64,000 nt of DNA from M3007 sp031373665 (GTDB taxonomy: Bacteria > Bacteroidota > Bacteroidia > Chitinophagales > Saprospiraceae). Below, in pieces: positions 17,377 to 26,329 of this stretch (its first letter is position 1; each line of letters begins with the position of its first letter). A program made the translations under genes and the position numbers. Location: NCBI GenBank assembly GCA_031373665.1, contig JANMMZ010000119.1, forward strand, positions 1 to 64,000, written 5' to 3'. The notes below the pieces were generated by a model. That model had not been told where the DNA came from. It worked only from the letters and a program-made list of their open reading frames with translations, and did not search any database.

Positions 17377-17395
17377 ATCCTAAAGTACTCTACAT

Positions 17396-18004
17396 ATGGC
17401 AAAGCATCCAAAATCAGCCTTAGACAAGGTGTCTCGGCGAAGTTTTTTCAAACAAACCGCCGTTTTGACGGCCGCTGCGATCACTCCCACCGTGGTGATA
17501 GAAGCCGCAGAAAGCAAAATAGACGAAAAAATAGCCTACGCCTTTGAGCAAATACCTGTCATACTCGACATCAATGGGGTTTCGCAAAAAGTAATGGTAG
17601 AACCCCGAGTCACTTTGCTTGATCTATTGCGCGAGCAACTTGGACTGACTGGCACCAAAAAAGGTTGCGACCACGGCCAATGCGGTGCATGTACCGTACA
17701 CATAGACGGCCGACGCGTCAACGCTTGCTTGACCCTCGCTGTGATGCAAGATGGCCGAAAAATAACCACCATAGAAGGGCTCGCCAAAGGCGACACCCTC
17801 CACCCTATGCAAGAAGCATTCCTGAAACATGATGGATTTCAGTGCGGGTACTGTACCCCCGGACAAATCATGTCGGCCGTGGCTTGCGTGGCAGAAGGAC
17901 ATGCCAAAACGGAACAAGATATTCGAGAATACATGAGCGGCAACCTCTGCCGCTGTGGAGCCTATCCCAATATTGTAAAAGCCATTCAATCGGTCGCATC
18001 ATGA
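17396..18004 (+). CDS. paoA: PaoA-like [2Fe-2S] subunit of a periplasmic aldehyde oxidoreductase
   Basis: This 202-residue protein has a Tat signal (SRRSFFKQTAVLTAAA), so the assembled complex is exported folded. Two iron-sulfur domains are visible: the plant-ferredoxin type cluster (GCDHGQCGACTVHIDGRRVNAC) and the helical cluster (CGYCTPGQ and later CRCGAYPNI). It passes electrons from the molybdenum site to FAD. Three co-directional subunit genes in the order Fe-S, FAD, Mo match PaoABC (YagTSR) of E. coli. Its TGA overlaps the next ATG (ATGA). No PaoD-like insertion chaperone lies in the window. Confidence 0.9.
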   Translation: MAKHPKSALDKVSRRSFFKQTAVLTAAAITPTVVIEAAESKIDEKIAYAFEQIPVILDINGVSQKVMVEPRVTLLDLLREQLGLTGTKKGCDHGQCGACTVHIDGRRVNACLTLAVMQDGRKITTIEGLAKGDTLHPMQEAFLKHDGFQCGYCTPGQIMSAVACVAEGHAKTEQDIREYMSGNLCRCGAYPNIVKAIQSVAS

Positions 18005-18996
18005 AGTTATTTGAATACTACCGCCCTGAAAATGCACAGGCTGCGATCAATTATTTTCAAAAAAATGAGGGTGCTCAATACGTGGCTGGAGCCACCAACC
18101 TCCTTGATTTGATGAAAAAAAATGTGGTCACGCCCACTGCCCTAATTGACATCAGTCGGTTGCCCCTGCGCGAGATCAGACCGACCAACAAAGGCATATA
18201 CGTAGGTGCTTTGGCACTCAACAGCGATGTGGCTGCCCATCCCGATGTGGTGCGCGATTATCCACTATTATCCAAAGCCCTATTGGCTGGTGCTTCGCCC
18301 CAACTCCGTAATATGGCCACCATAGGCGGCAACATATTGCAACGCACCCGATGCCCATATTTCTATGACACCGCCTTGCCCTGCAATAAAAGGCAACCCG
18401 GGTCAGGTTGTGGTGCCAAAGAAGGATTCAACCGAATGTCGGCCATATTTGGAGCCAGTGATCAGTGCGTGGCCGTTCACCCCAGCGATCTTTGCATCGC
18501 TTTGGCGGCCTTGGATGCCGAAGTCTTGGTACAAAGCACCAATGGGACGCGAACGATCCCATTCAAAGATTTTCACCGACTCCCAGCAGATACCCCCGAA
18601 CGGGACAATACCTTGGAAAAAGGTGAGTTGATTACCGAAATTTTTATTCCTAAAAACCCCTTCGCCCAACACTCCGAATACTTGAAAATTCGGGATCGAG
18701 CATCATACGCCTTTGCACTCGTATCGGTAGCCATTGCGTTGTATGTAGATGGAAATGGGCGGATCGCTGATGCTCGCGTTTGCGTGGGTGGGGTGGCGCA
18801 CAAGCCTTGGCGGCTATATGATGCGGAATCGCGGCTGCGCAATGCACAAGCCATTTGGGATGGTAAATTTGAAAAACTGATTGAAACCATCGCTGAATCT
18901 GCCATTTTAGATGCCAAAACCTTGGAAAATAATGGTTTTAAGATAAAATTGCTACAAAATACCCTTGTCACCGCTTTAGAAACCGTGCTACGCTAA
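18001..18996 (+). CDS. paoB: PaoB-like FAD-binding subunit of the aldehyde oxidoreductase
   Basis: The start is the ATG at 18001 that overlaps the paoA stop, giving 331 residues. The FAD domain is of the CO-dehydrogenase flavoprotein type (YVAGATNLLDLMK, ATIGGNILQRTRC). The insertion RCPYFYDTALPCNKRQPGSGC with further Cys in SDQCVA and HPSDLC matches the segment that binds an extra [4Fe-4S] cluster in E. coli PaoB. The cluster call is by resemblance. It has no signal of its own and would be carried across the membrane with the Tat-tagged subunit. Confidence 0.88.
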   Translation: MKLFEYYRPENAQAAINYFQKNEGAQYVAGATNLLDLMKKNVVTPTALIDISRLPLREIRPTNKGIYVGALALNSDVAAHPDVVRDYPLLSKALLAGASPQLRNMATIGGNILQRTRCPYFYDTALPCNKRQPGSGCGAKEGFNRMSAIFGASDQCVAVHPSDLCIALAALDAEVLVQSTNGTRTIPFKDFHRLPADTPERDNTLEKGELITEIFIPKNPFAQHSEYLKIRDRASYAFALVSVAIALYVDGNGRIADARVCVGGVAHKPWRLYDAESRLRNAQAIWDGKFEKLIETIAESAILDAKTLENNGFKIKLLQNTLVTALETVLR

Positions 18997-19014
18997 AGCA
19001 TCAATACTACCATT

Positions 19015-21219
19015 ATGAGTTACACTGAATATATGGAAATTCAAGGCAAAAATGGCCGCGTGGACGGTCGCGCCAAGGTGATGGGTACTGCCAAATACGC
19101 TGCGGAATACGCATTGCCCAACCTCGCACACGGCGTATTGGTGGGCAGTACCATTGCCAAAGGCCAGATCAAAAAAATAGACATCAAAGAGGCCATGAAG
19201 GCCCCCGGTGTCATTCAGGTGATTACCCACAAAAACAGTCCGAAAATATATGGATTGCAAAAGGGCAAACGCGCCAAAAAAATGGGGTTGGGGCTCCGCG
19301 TTTTTCATACCAAAAAGATACTTTTCAATGGCCAACCCATTGCTTTAGTCATCGCTGAACGCTTAGAACAAGCCCAACATGCCGCCACCCTGATCCACGT
19401 GACCTATGAGCAAGAAGCACATATCACTGATTTTGAAACCAATATGCACCGCGCTATCGCATCGCCCGAATCATGGCTAGGCGATCAAGTACGCGGCGAC
19501 AAAACATTGCTCAAAAGTGCCGCAGTGCAAATAGATCAAGAATATTGGATAGAAACCGAAGTGCACAGCCCTATGGAAATGCACGCCACGATTGCGGTAT
19601 GGGATACGGCGGGCAAATTACGGATATTTGATAAAAACCACGCCGTCAAAGACGTGCAAGCCACCCTTGCCAAGGCACTCAAATTGACAGAAGATCAAGT
19701 GGAAATCAATGCTGAAATAGTAGGTGGCGGTTTCGGGTCTGGATTGAGGGTTTGGCCACATACCTTTGCGGCCATCATGGGTGCTCAAAAGATCAATCGC
19801 CCAGTGAAAGTGGTGGTGACCCGCCCGCAAACGTTTGCGATGGTCGGATACAGGCCCAAGTCGTGGCAAAAACTAGCCATCGGTGCCGATGCCGAAGGCA
19901 AACTCATCGGAATCAATCATGATGCGATGGGCCAAACCTCCGCTTACGAATCCTTTTCAGAAGGCATCACAGGGATCTCCCAAATGCTTTATGCGTGTCC
20001 AAATGTAGGCACTTCTTACAAAATTTTGCCTTTGGATGTCAGCACCCCCATTTGGATGCGAGGCCCTGGCGAAGTGACCGGTGCTTTTGCCTTAGAAACG
20101 GCCTTGGACGAGTTGTCGTACCTACTAAAAATGGATCCCCTCGAATTGAGGATTCGGAACTATGCCGAAAAAAATCCCAGCAATGATTTGCCTTGGTCGA
20201 GCAATTTTTTGAAAGATTGTTATGTCCGTGCTTCTAAAAAATTTGGTTGGGAAAACCGCCGCTCCGAACCCGGTACCCTCAAAGAAGGTGATTGGTACAT
20301 AGGCCACGGAATGGCCATCGGTGCTTGGAGTGCTTGGCGGATTAAAGCCACCGTCAGGGGTGTTTTGGATGCTAAAGGCAAACTACTTTTACAAAGTGCT
20401 ACCAGCGATATGGGCCCTGGCACGGCTACTGCTATGGTTCAAATTGCGATGAATGCCACTGGTATCCCAAGGGATAACATAAAGTTTGAATTGGGATCTT
20501 CTGCCCTACCCTATTCACCTGCCCAAGGCGGCAGTGTCACCGTAGCCTCGGTGGGCGGAGCGGTACACGACGTATGTGAGGCCATTAAAAAGAAACTCTT
20601 TGAAGTGGTCTCCACTCCAGAAGGCTCCGCCTATAAAACGGCTAAAATGGAGGATATTTTGTTTGAAAATGGTAAAATGGCCTTGAAAGATCGGCCTGAG
20701 ACGCAGATTTCATTCGAAAGTATTTTTAAACAAAACAAAGACCTCGAAATAGATATCACCCTCTCGTCGGATCAAAGCGAGGAGTCCAAAAAATATTCGG
20801 CCAACTCATTCTCCGTGCATTTTGCGGAAGTGGCAGTACATGCCCGCACGGGCGTAACGCGGGTACGCCGGTATGTATGCGCTGCCGATGCTGGCAAAAT
20901 CATCAATCCCAGTGCAGCCGCCAGCCAAGTCAGTGGTGCGGTGGTGATGGGTATTGGTATGGCACTGATGGAAACATTGGAGATTGACGACCGCTATGGT
21001 CGCGTGGTCAATGGCGATTTCGCAGGTTACCATATCCCGGTTCAAACCGATGTTCCTGATATTGACGTTATTTTTATCAATGAACCCGATCCCCATTTGA
21101 ATGCTATGGGTGCCAAAGGATTGGGCGAAATAGGATTGATCGGCGTGGCTCCTGCCATTGGCAATGCGATATATAATGCTACTGGTAAGCGGCTTAGGAA
21201 ATTGCCGTTTAGTTTGTAG
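19015..21219 (+). CDS. paoC: PaoC-like molybdopterin-binding catalytic subunit
   Basis: This 734-residue protein has essentially the same length as E. coli PaoC. It is the large molybdenum hydroxylase subunit of the xanthine oxidase family and oxidises aldehydes to acids. Visible family elements are the N-terminal DGRAKVMGTAKYAAE, EIVGGGFGSG, WMRGPGEVTGAFALE, and the catalytic Glu in GAKGLGEIGLIGVAPA near the C-terminus. Membership of the PaoC branch is supported by the [4Fe-4S] insert in the adjacent FAD subunit. Substrate specificity cannot be read from the sequence; detoxification of aromatic aldehydes is the known role in E. coli. Confidence 0.9.
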   Translation: MSYTEYMEIQGKNGRVDGRAKVMGTAKYAAEYALPNLAHGVLVGSTIAKGQIKKIDIKEAMKAPGVIQVITHKNSPKIYGLQKGKRAKKMGLGLRVFHTKKILFNGQPIALVIAERLEQAQHAATLIHVTYEQEAHITDFETNMHRAIASPESWLGDQVRGDKTLLKSAAVQIDQEYWIETEVHSPMEMHATIAVWDTAGKLRIFDKNHAVKDVQATLAKALKLTEDQVEINAEIVGGGFGSGLRVWPHTFAAIMGAQKINRPVKVVVTRPQTFAMVGYRPKSWQKLAIGADAEGKLIGINHDAMGQTSAYESFSEGITGISQMLYACPNVGTSYKILPLDVSTPIWMRGPGEVTGAFALETALDELSYLLKMDPLELRIRNYAEKNPSNDLPWSSNFLKDCYVRASKKFGWENRRSEPGTLKEGDWYIGHGMAIGAWSAWRIKATVRGVLDAKGKLLLQSATSDMGPGTATAMVQIAMNATGIPRDNIKFELGSSALPYSPAQGGSVTVASVGGAVHDVCEAIKKKLFEVVSTPEGSAYKTAKMEDILFENGKMALKDRPETQISFESIFKQNKDLEIDITLSSDQSEESKKYSANSFSVHFAEVAVHARTGVTRVRRYVCAADAGKIINPSAAASQVSGAVVMGIGMALMETLEIDDRYGRVVNGDFAGYHIPVQTDVPDIDVIFINEPDPHLNAMGAKGLGEIGLIGVAPAIGNAIYNATGKRLRKLPFSL

Positions 21220-21270
21220 GGGGCTAACACGAGGCTAGTTTTAGAGAACCAATCATGTCTATTACCTTTA

Positions 21271-21389
21271 TGCGAATCATGGGTTAAACATTCTAAATAG
21301 TTGGTTTTCAATGCTACTCATCTGATGACTCGGAGTCATCTGATGAGTAGCATTGAAAACCAAAGGATTACATCAACCCATGATTCGCA
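21271..21389. repeat. Nested perfect inverted repeats after paoC
   Basis: The inner palindrome has 31-bp perfect arms (21301-21331 and 21333-21363) around one base. A second, outer 15-bp pair lies at 21271-21285 and 21375-21389. The central part, TCATCTGATGACT and its mirror, is shared with the repeat at 41055-41113, but the outer arms are unrelated in sequence. It may end paoC transcription. Confidence 0.8.
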
Positions 21390-21410
21390 CAACATATTAA
21401 TTTTATTTTT

Positions 21411-22331
21411 ATGAATTCTAAAAAAACGCTATCCATTTTGCTCCTTATACTCGCTTCCACCTCGTGCCTTATGGCTCAATCGGGACTGGTCGGCGATTAT
21501 TATACAGGCACTGATTTTAATCAAAAAATATTGACCCGTACCGATTCTAAGATTGACTTTTACTGGGACAAAGTAGCCCCCGCACCGGGCATAGATCCGT
21601 ATTCGTTTTCTATTCGGTGGAAAGGGATGCTCAAAGCCCCCAAAACGGGCATTTACAAGTTTAGGGCAAGGGTAGATGACGGTATTGTGGTGAAGGTAGA
21701 TGGTAAAAAGATCATTGACGCTTGGAAACTCAATGATTCGGAGGGTTATGAAGGAAGTATTTTCTTGACCGCAGATACCTATCATAACCTCGTAATAGAG
21801 TATTTCAATGGGATGGTAGAAGGAGAAATACGCCTGTATTGGCAGATTCCGGGTACGCCGGAGCAGCTCGTCAGTGCCGAGTACCTGTACAAACCGGGTA
21901 CTAAATTGCCCGATCCGGGAAAACCGAAACCCAAAAAAGAAAAGCCTAAAACGCCACCCAAACCACCCGTCGTAGCCACCAACACCGTCGTACCCAAGGA
22001 TACTTTGGAGAAATACACGCCTAAAAACATCCAGTTTGAACAAGGCAAAAGCCAATTGGTGGGCAACTCTTTGAAAGAATTGGATCTATTGGCCAGTTTT
22101 CTGCTCCGAAACAAGGGTTTGACCCTCCAAATAGAAGGCCACACCGATAAATTAGGCGATCCAGCCAAAAACCTAACCCTCTCCGAACTCCGTGCCAAAG
22201 CCGTGGCCGATTACCTGATCCAAAAAGGGATCAATAGCCAACGGATCCAGCACAAAGGTTATGGCGATACCCGCCCTTTGGTGGCTGGTAAGAATCCGCT
22301 TAATCGGAGGGTTGTGTTTGTGATAGAGTAA
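21411..22331 (+). CDS. PA14 domain-OmpA family envelope protein
   Basis: This 306-residue protein has a signal peptide ending in CLMAQ. Residues ~25-155 are a PA14-type carbohydrate-binding beta-barrel (GLVGDYYTGTDFNQ ... GIYKFRARVDDGIVVKVDGK). A Pro/Lys-rich linker (residues ~165-190) follows, then a C-terminal OmpA domain (residues ~200-306) with the peptidoglycan-binding consensus (LQIEGHTDKLGD ... LSELRAKAVADYLI). It probably tethers a glycan- or matrix-binding domain to the cell wall in the periplasm. It appears to be transcribed alone. Confidence 0.85.
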   Translation: MNSKKTLSILLLILASTSCLMAQSGLVGDYYTGTDFNQKILTRTDSKIDFYWDKVAPAPGIDPYSFSIRWKGMLKAPKTGIYKFRARVDDGIVVKVDGKKIIDAWKLNDSEGYEGSIFLTADTYHNLVIEYFNGMVEGEIRLYWQIPGTPEQLVSAEYLYKPGTKLPDPGKPKPKKEKPKTPPKPPVVATNTVVPKDTLEKYTPKNIQFEQGKSQLVGNSLKELDLLASFLLRNKGLTLQIEGHTDKLGDPAKNLTLSELRAKAVADYLIQKGINSQRIQHKGYGDTRPLVAGKNPLNRRVVFVIE

Positions 22332-22411
22332 CGGTAAAAAAAAAACTTACAACACTTTAGAAAAAGTAAAATAGTTTTTGCAATCTTACAGCCTCAAAAC
22401 AAAATTCCTCA
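22332..22411 (+). promoter_or_regulatory. 5' region of the CRISPR-Cas operon
   Basis: This 80-bp AT-rich gap is the only sizeable break upstream of nine tightly packed co-directional genes. TAGTTTTTG at about 22372-22380 resembles TAnnTTTG with one extra base, so the promoter call is weak. Confidence 0.3.
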
Positions 22412-23107
22412 ATGTCTTCGATTCTCCGAATGTTGTCTGTACAATTTGATGCTGCCATACAGCCGTGGGAGCTCTACGCCTTTCGCGGAGCCATTGCCCG
22501 CAAAGCAGGTTTGGAACACGATCTTTTCCATAACCACAACAACGACGATGGGGGATTCCACCAGCGTTACCCCCTGATTCAGTATAAGTTCAACACCCAA
22601 AACGGTCGCATGTTGCCTATGCTGCTTTGCTTGAGCGAAGGCATCGAAGCGGCACATCATTTCTTTTCGCAACCCGATTGGTCTATAGAAGTCTCCGCAG
22701 GCCAAGTCCCCTTGCGCATCCACCGTTTGGATGTTCAGCAGCACACCCTATCTATGTGTGAAAAGCCGCAGGTCTATCGCCTCCACAAATGGCGACCATT
22801 TAACGAAGAAAATCACGACCACTGGCGCACCCTGCGCGGTATCGCCGAACAATATGCTTACCTCGAACGACTACTGGCCACGCATATCCTCGTCTTCGCC
22901 AGCGGGTTGAACTGGCGGATACCCGACCAAGCCATTGTCAAGATACTCGAACTCCGCAAACGCGAGCAGATATCCTATAAAGGGATACACCATGAGGTAT
23001 TTACGCTTGATTTTGAGGTGAATGTGTCGCTGCCGGATTATGTGGGATTGGGGAAAGGGGTGGCTTTGGGGATGGGGGTGGTTAGGCGGCAGGGATGGGG
23101 GAAATAA
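22412..23107 (+). CDS. cas6: CRISPR pre-crRNA endonuclease Cas6 (Cas6b-like)
   Basis: This 231-residue protein cuts the repeat in the pre-crRNA to release units with a repeat-derived 5' tag. The N-terminal part (WELYAFRGAIARKAGLEHDLFHNHNNDDGG...YPLIQYK) is the pattern of Bacteroidota Cas6b-type enzymes, and the His residues there are candidates for catalysis. The C-terminus has the glycine-rich RNA-binding loop of RAMP proteins (VGLGKGVALGMGVV). It is the first gene of the CRISPR operon, 20 bp ahead of the membrane protein gene. Confidence 0.85.
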   Translation: MSSILRMLSVQFDAAIQPWELYAFRGAIARKAGLEHDLFHNHNNDDGGFHQRYPLIQYKFNTQNGRMLPMLLCLSEGIEAAHHFFSQPDWSIEVSAGQVPLRIHRLDVQQHTLSMCEKPQVYRLHKWRPFNEENHDHWRTLRGIAEQYAYLERLLATHILVFASGLNWRIPDQAIVKILELRKREQISYKGIHHEVFTLDFEVNVSLPDYVGLGKGVALGMGVVRRQGWGK

Positions 23108-23126
23108 AAAATTAAATAAAAATAAT

Positions 23127-23846
23127 ATGAATTACTTTAAGTACGTTCTTACTTTGTGGATGATTTTATTGGTTAATCTAACTTGGGGGCAAAATACGCC
23201 TATACAAGATAGTGCTACATCTTTTTATATCACGAGTTCAGAAGATAGTTTACTGGCATTTTTGAATGCCAATAAGGCTGATGTTAAGTCCTTAATAAAT
23301 GATTACAAGTCATATAGATTCAATTGGGCACAACTGACTTCTACACTTGCTGGTTTAATCCTATTATTTGGGCTGACCTGGAAATTATGGCTTAGTGGCT
23401 GGTTAAAAAATCATATCCAAGAGAAAGCAAAGGATTTAGCAGATAACTTAATGGAGATGAAAGATACGCCTATATTAGTATTGAGTAGTGCCGCTGGAAA
23501 GAGTACGAATGACGCATTTATCGCCAATTATTTTGAAAACAAGAAATTTAAAAACCTAAAATATCTCAAAATAGGTAGTGAATTAAAAGATACTGAAGGT
23601 TTTAAGTATAAATTGGTTTTTGCCAACAATGAAGATGGGCTTCTGGACAAAAACCTAGTAAGAAAATACGCGGGGGACAAAGCAATCTTTTATCTAGGGA
23701 AGGCTGGCACCTGGGATTATGCTCAGGATGATACTGAAACTCAGAAAAAAATTAACTATGCCAACTCTCGTGCGCAAATACATGGGAACTTAATGAGTAC
23801 ACTCCAATTTTTATCACTTACACAACCTAAGATAGAAAATGCTTGA
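23127..23846 (+). CDS. Membrane-anchored Rossmann-like protein inside the type III operon (candidate ancillary effector)
   Basis: The ATG at 23127 gives 239 residues; the longer frame overlaps cas6 in another frame. A signal peptide (MNYFKYVLTLWMILLVNLTWG) is followed by ~45 residues predicted outside, one transmembrane helix (LTSTLAGLILLFGLTWKLWL, ~70-90), a charged helix, and a C-terminal domain (~113-235). That domain has alternating strands and helices: PILVLSS, LKYLKIG, YKLVFANN and KAIFYLGK. The last domain resembles the C-terminal domain of the EAD11-like protein at 31245. Its stop overlaps the cas10 start by 8 bp, so it is an integral part of the operon. Topology (helix plus cytosolic Rossmann-like domain) recalls CARF-membrane effectors such as Cam1, but I do not recognise a CARF signature. 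Function is inferred. Confidence 0.75.
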   Translation: MNYFKYVLTLWMILLVNLTWGQNTPIQDSATSFYITSSEDSLLAFLNANKADVKSLINDYKSYRFNWAQLTSTLAGLILLFGLTWKLWLSGWLKNHIQEKAKDLADNLMEMKDTPILVLSSAAGKSTNDAFIANYFENKKFKNLKYLKIGSELKDTEGFKYKLVFANNEDGLLDKNLVRKYAGDKAIFYLGKAGTWDYAQDDTETQKKINYANSRAQIHGNLMSTLQFLSLTQPKIENA

Positions 23847-25908
23847 ATACAACTGGAAAGAAGACCTTAAAAAAGCCATAGATGCACCTCCCAATCTCCA
23901 ATCTATATTTACTAAAGTAGATATAGGACAAGGAACTACTGGGATAAATCGAGGTTTATTACGCCCACAACGGCTTGGCGGACATCAAGACGAAGGAATT
24001 GAAGGCTTACGGCTTTCTCTTGGCGAAGACCTTAAAAAACTGGCCGATTGGGGGCTGGATCAAGATGAAACCACGCTTTATTTTCTCCAACAAATTTATG
24101 GGTGGCGAGTTGCACCAACTGATGTTCAAGTGAGCGGGGTAAGTTGGTTTGATGACCGAAGGATCAGAATTGCTACAAAGGCATCTGGCGACAGCTACAT
24201 ATTATTAAAAGGTGACTTGTCTGGTATTCAGGAATATATTTATGAAAACATCAAACAAAATACCGCAGGTGGGCTATCCAAATTGGCGAAGAGACTTCGT
24301 GGACGCTCCACAATTGTCTCATTATTAACTGATTTTTTAGCCAATATCGTACTCAAAGAATTGGGGCTTTCAAATTGGAATCTGCTATTTGCGGGAGGAG
24401 GACACTTTAACTTGCTCATTCCAGATACACAGGAGATGCAGAACAAATTGGCTTTTGTCTTTTCTGCATTAGATCAAGAATTAATACGAAATTTTGGTAA
24501 TAGTTTGCAATTGGTTGTAGCACAAATAAAGTGTGGAGAAGATATAAAAACTAATGCTGGCAGGTATTTTGAACTTTTGGATGCAGAAAAAAACCATCAA
24601 AAATATCAAACGCATAAGTCTTCGCTGTCATCAAGATTTTATGCAACAAATACTTCCGAGATCAGCGAAGAGAAGCGTACAAATCGAGATTTAAGGATGG
24701 AAGGCTTTGGAAAGGAATTTCCTTTGTGTGAGTATTTGGTAGAAACCTATTCTAAACAACCGATTCAAGGAAAAGGTCACGGACACAAGGCATTGGGCTG
24801 TCAAATTGGAGATCATTACTATGGGCTTTTTGCATGTAGGACTTTAGATAGTGTAGAAGATCTAATGCTTTCTCAAGGCGAATTCATTGTCCACACAGAT
24901 ATTTTACGCATCAACAGCACAGAAGGGTTTATACCTGATCAACCAATTGCTGCTTTTGATCCTAAGAAAACGAGTTTTGGGTTTCGATTTTTAGGAAAAA
25001 ATGTACCCATGAAAGAAGGAGGAAATGGCCCTCAAAGTTTTGAAGAAATAGCCCAAGCAGAAGGCGATCAAATAGAAATGATCAATGCCATGCGGCTTGA
25101 TGTGGATGACTTGGGGGGGATATTCAGCAAAGGGCTTGGAGATAAGGCTTCCTTAGCAGAGATCGCAGCACTTAGCCGCGAGATGCACTATTTTTTCTCT
25201 ATGGTTTTTGATAATTTAGCCCGTGAGTATGATATGTATGTCATCTATGCTGGTGGTGACGATGCATTTGTTGTAGGCAAATGGGACAAGACCATAGCGT
25301 TTGCAGAGGCTTTACATCGAGAATTTAAGGCTTTTACTCGTGCAAATCCCAACCTACATTTCAGTGCAGGAATATTTATGGGAAAACCACATTATCCCGT
25401 TGGCCGATTTTATCGTGATGCGGGTAGGCTACAAGATGAAGCAAAAGATGCCAATTATCATAAAAATCAAGTCAAGGTATTCAATCATGCCTTACACTGG
25501 GAATCTTTCGCTGGTAAAATAGTGCTTGGGAATGATATTGCGGAATTGTTGAAAAAAACGGAAGGCAAGGATCAAAAGAAATTTACCATGTCCTTTGCCT
25601 TTCGATTGTTGCAGTTGGTAAAGACCTCTTTTTATGATCACAATGGCATGAATGATGGCGTACCATTCAAACAAGGAGGGCTTAATGCTCAAAAATTCTC
25701 AAGAAACATTGCCAATTTCCGCTATCTCTTGGCCAGAAACAACTTTAGCAAAGCAGAAATCGAAAAGGCTGAGGAAAGCCTTCAAAAAAGATTGATTAAT
25801 GATTTCCTAAAAGCCTTTTCATTCGGGAGTAGTGCACTACAAGTACGCGACTACTTAGTGGCACTCAATTTTGCTCTTTTTTCAATTCGTTCAAAAAAAA
25901 ATAACTAA
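23839..25908 (+). CDS. csm1: Cas10/Csm1, type III-A large subunit, HD domain absent
   Basis: This 689-residue protein is the scaffold and signalling subunit of the Csm complex. The first palm domain starts at GDLSGIQEYIY with SKLAKRLRGRS and FAGGGHFNLLIP. The second palm holds the cyclase site GGDD (residues 472-475, in YVIYAGGDDAFVVG), which makes cyclic oligoadenylates when target RNA is bound. The N-terminal ~110 residues before the first palm contain no HD motif, so the single-strand DNase found in many Cas10 proteins seems missing. The usual four-Cys zinc motif between the palms is degenerate (FPLCEYL and LGCQIG ... FACRTL). An intact cyclase without HD predicts immunity that relies on separate effectors. 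Confidence 0.93.
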   Translation: MLEYNWKEDLKKAIDAPPNLQSIFTKVDIGQGTTGINRGLLRPQRLGGHQDEGIEGLRLSLGEDLKKLADWGLDQDETTLYFLQQIYGWRVAPTDVQVSGVSWFDDRRIRIATKASGDSYILLKGDLSGIQEYIYENIKQNTAGGLSKLAKRLRGRSTIVSLLTDFLANIVLKELGLSNWNLLFAGGGHFNLLIPDTQEMQNKLAFVFSALDQELIRNFGNSLQLVVAQIKCGEDIKTNAGRYFELLDAEKNHQKYQTHKSSLSSRFYATNTSEISEEKRTNRDLRMEGFGKEFPLCEYLVETYSKQPIQGKGHGHKALGCQIGDHYYGLFACRTLDSVEDLMLSQGEFIVHTDILRINSTEGFIPDQPIAAFDPKKTSFGFRFLGKNVPMKEGGNGPQSFEEIAQAEGDQIEMINAMRLDVDDLGGIFSKGLGDKASLAEIAALSREMHYFFSMVFDNLAREYDMYVIYAGGDDAFVVGKWDKTIAFAEALHREFKAFTRANPNLHFSAGIFMGKPHYPVGRFYRDAGRLQDEAKDANYHKNQVKVFNHALHWESFAGKIVLGNDIAELLKKTEGKDQKKFTMSFAFRLLQLVKTSFYDHNGMNDGVPFKQGGLNAQKFSRNIANFRYLLARNNFSKAEIEKAEESLQKRLINDFLKAFSFGSSALQVRDYLVALNFALFSIRSKKNN

Positions 25909-25918
25909 TTAATTCATT

Positions 25919-26293
25919 ATGGAAGATATTAAAGAATGGACAACTGATGATCTTGTCCGAAAAGCAGAGGAAGTTGCCAGCCAACTTACTCGTGACAAAC
26001 TAAAAACAGGCCAAATCCGAAATTTCTATTCGGCCATCACTCGAATGCGTACAGATTTTGCTATCGCAAATGAAGTCGCAACAGATGAAATAAAACGTGA
26101 AATTACGATGCTAAAGCCAAAATTGGCTTATGCTGCTGGACGGCAAAGTGCTGTGCGGGCTACATTTTACCCAGTCATGAAAGGAGCCATTGACAGCATA
26201 ATTAAGTCTGGGTATCACGAAAAAGCGATGCTTAACTTTTTCCTGTTCGTAGAAAGCATCGTTGCGTACCATAAGTACTATGGCGGCGAATAA
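25919..26293 (+). CDS. csm2: Csm2 small subunit
   Basis: This 124-residue all-helical protein has the Csm2 signatures LKTGQIRNFYSAI and LKPKLAYAAGRQ and the C-terminal VAYHKYYGGE. Several copies line the Csm complex and contact the target RNA. It follows csm1 after 10 bp. Its presence is what separates this locus from type III-B (Cmr), which has Cmr5 instead. Confidence 0.92.
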   Translation: MEDIKEWTTDDLVRKAEEVASQLTRDKLKTGQIRNFYSAITRMRTDFAIANEVATDEIKREITMLKPKLAYAAGRQSAVRATFYPVMKGAIDSIIKSGYHEKAMLNFFLFVESIVAYHKYYGGE

Positions 26294-26329
26294 TTTCATC
26301 ATTACAATCACAAATAAAGTTAAAATTCA

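Noticed and set aside
23022..23126. Upstream extension of the membrane protein frame into cas6
   Set aside because: Trp/Gly-rich out-of-frame reading of cas6; the ATG at 23127 gives a normal signal peptide.
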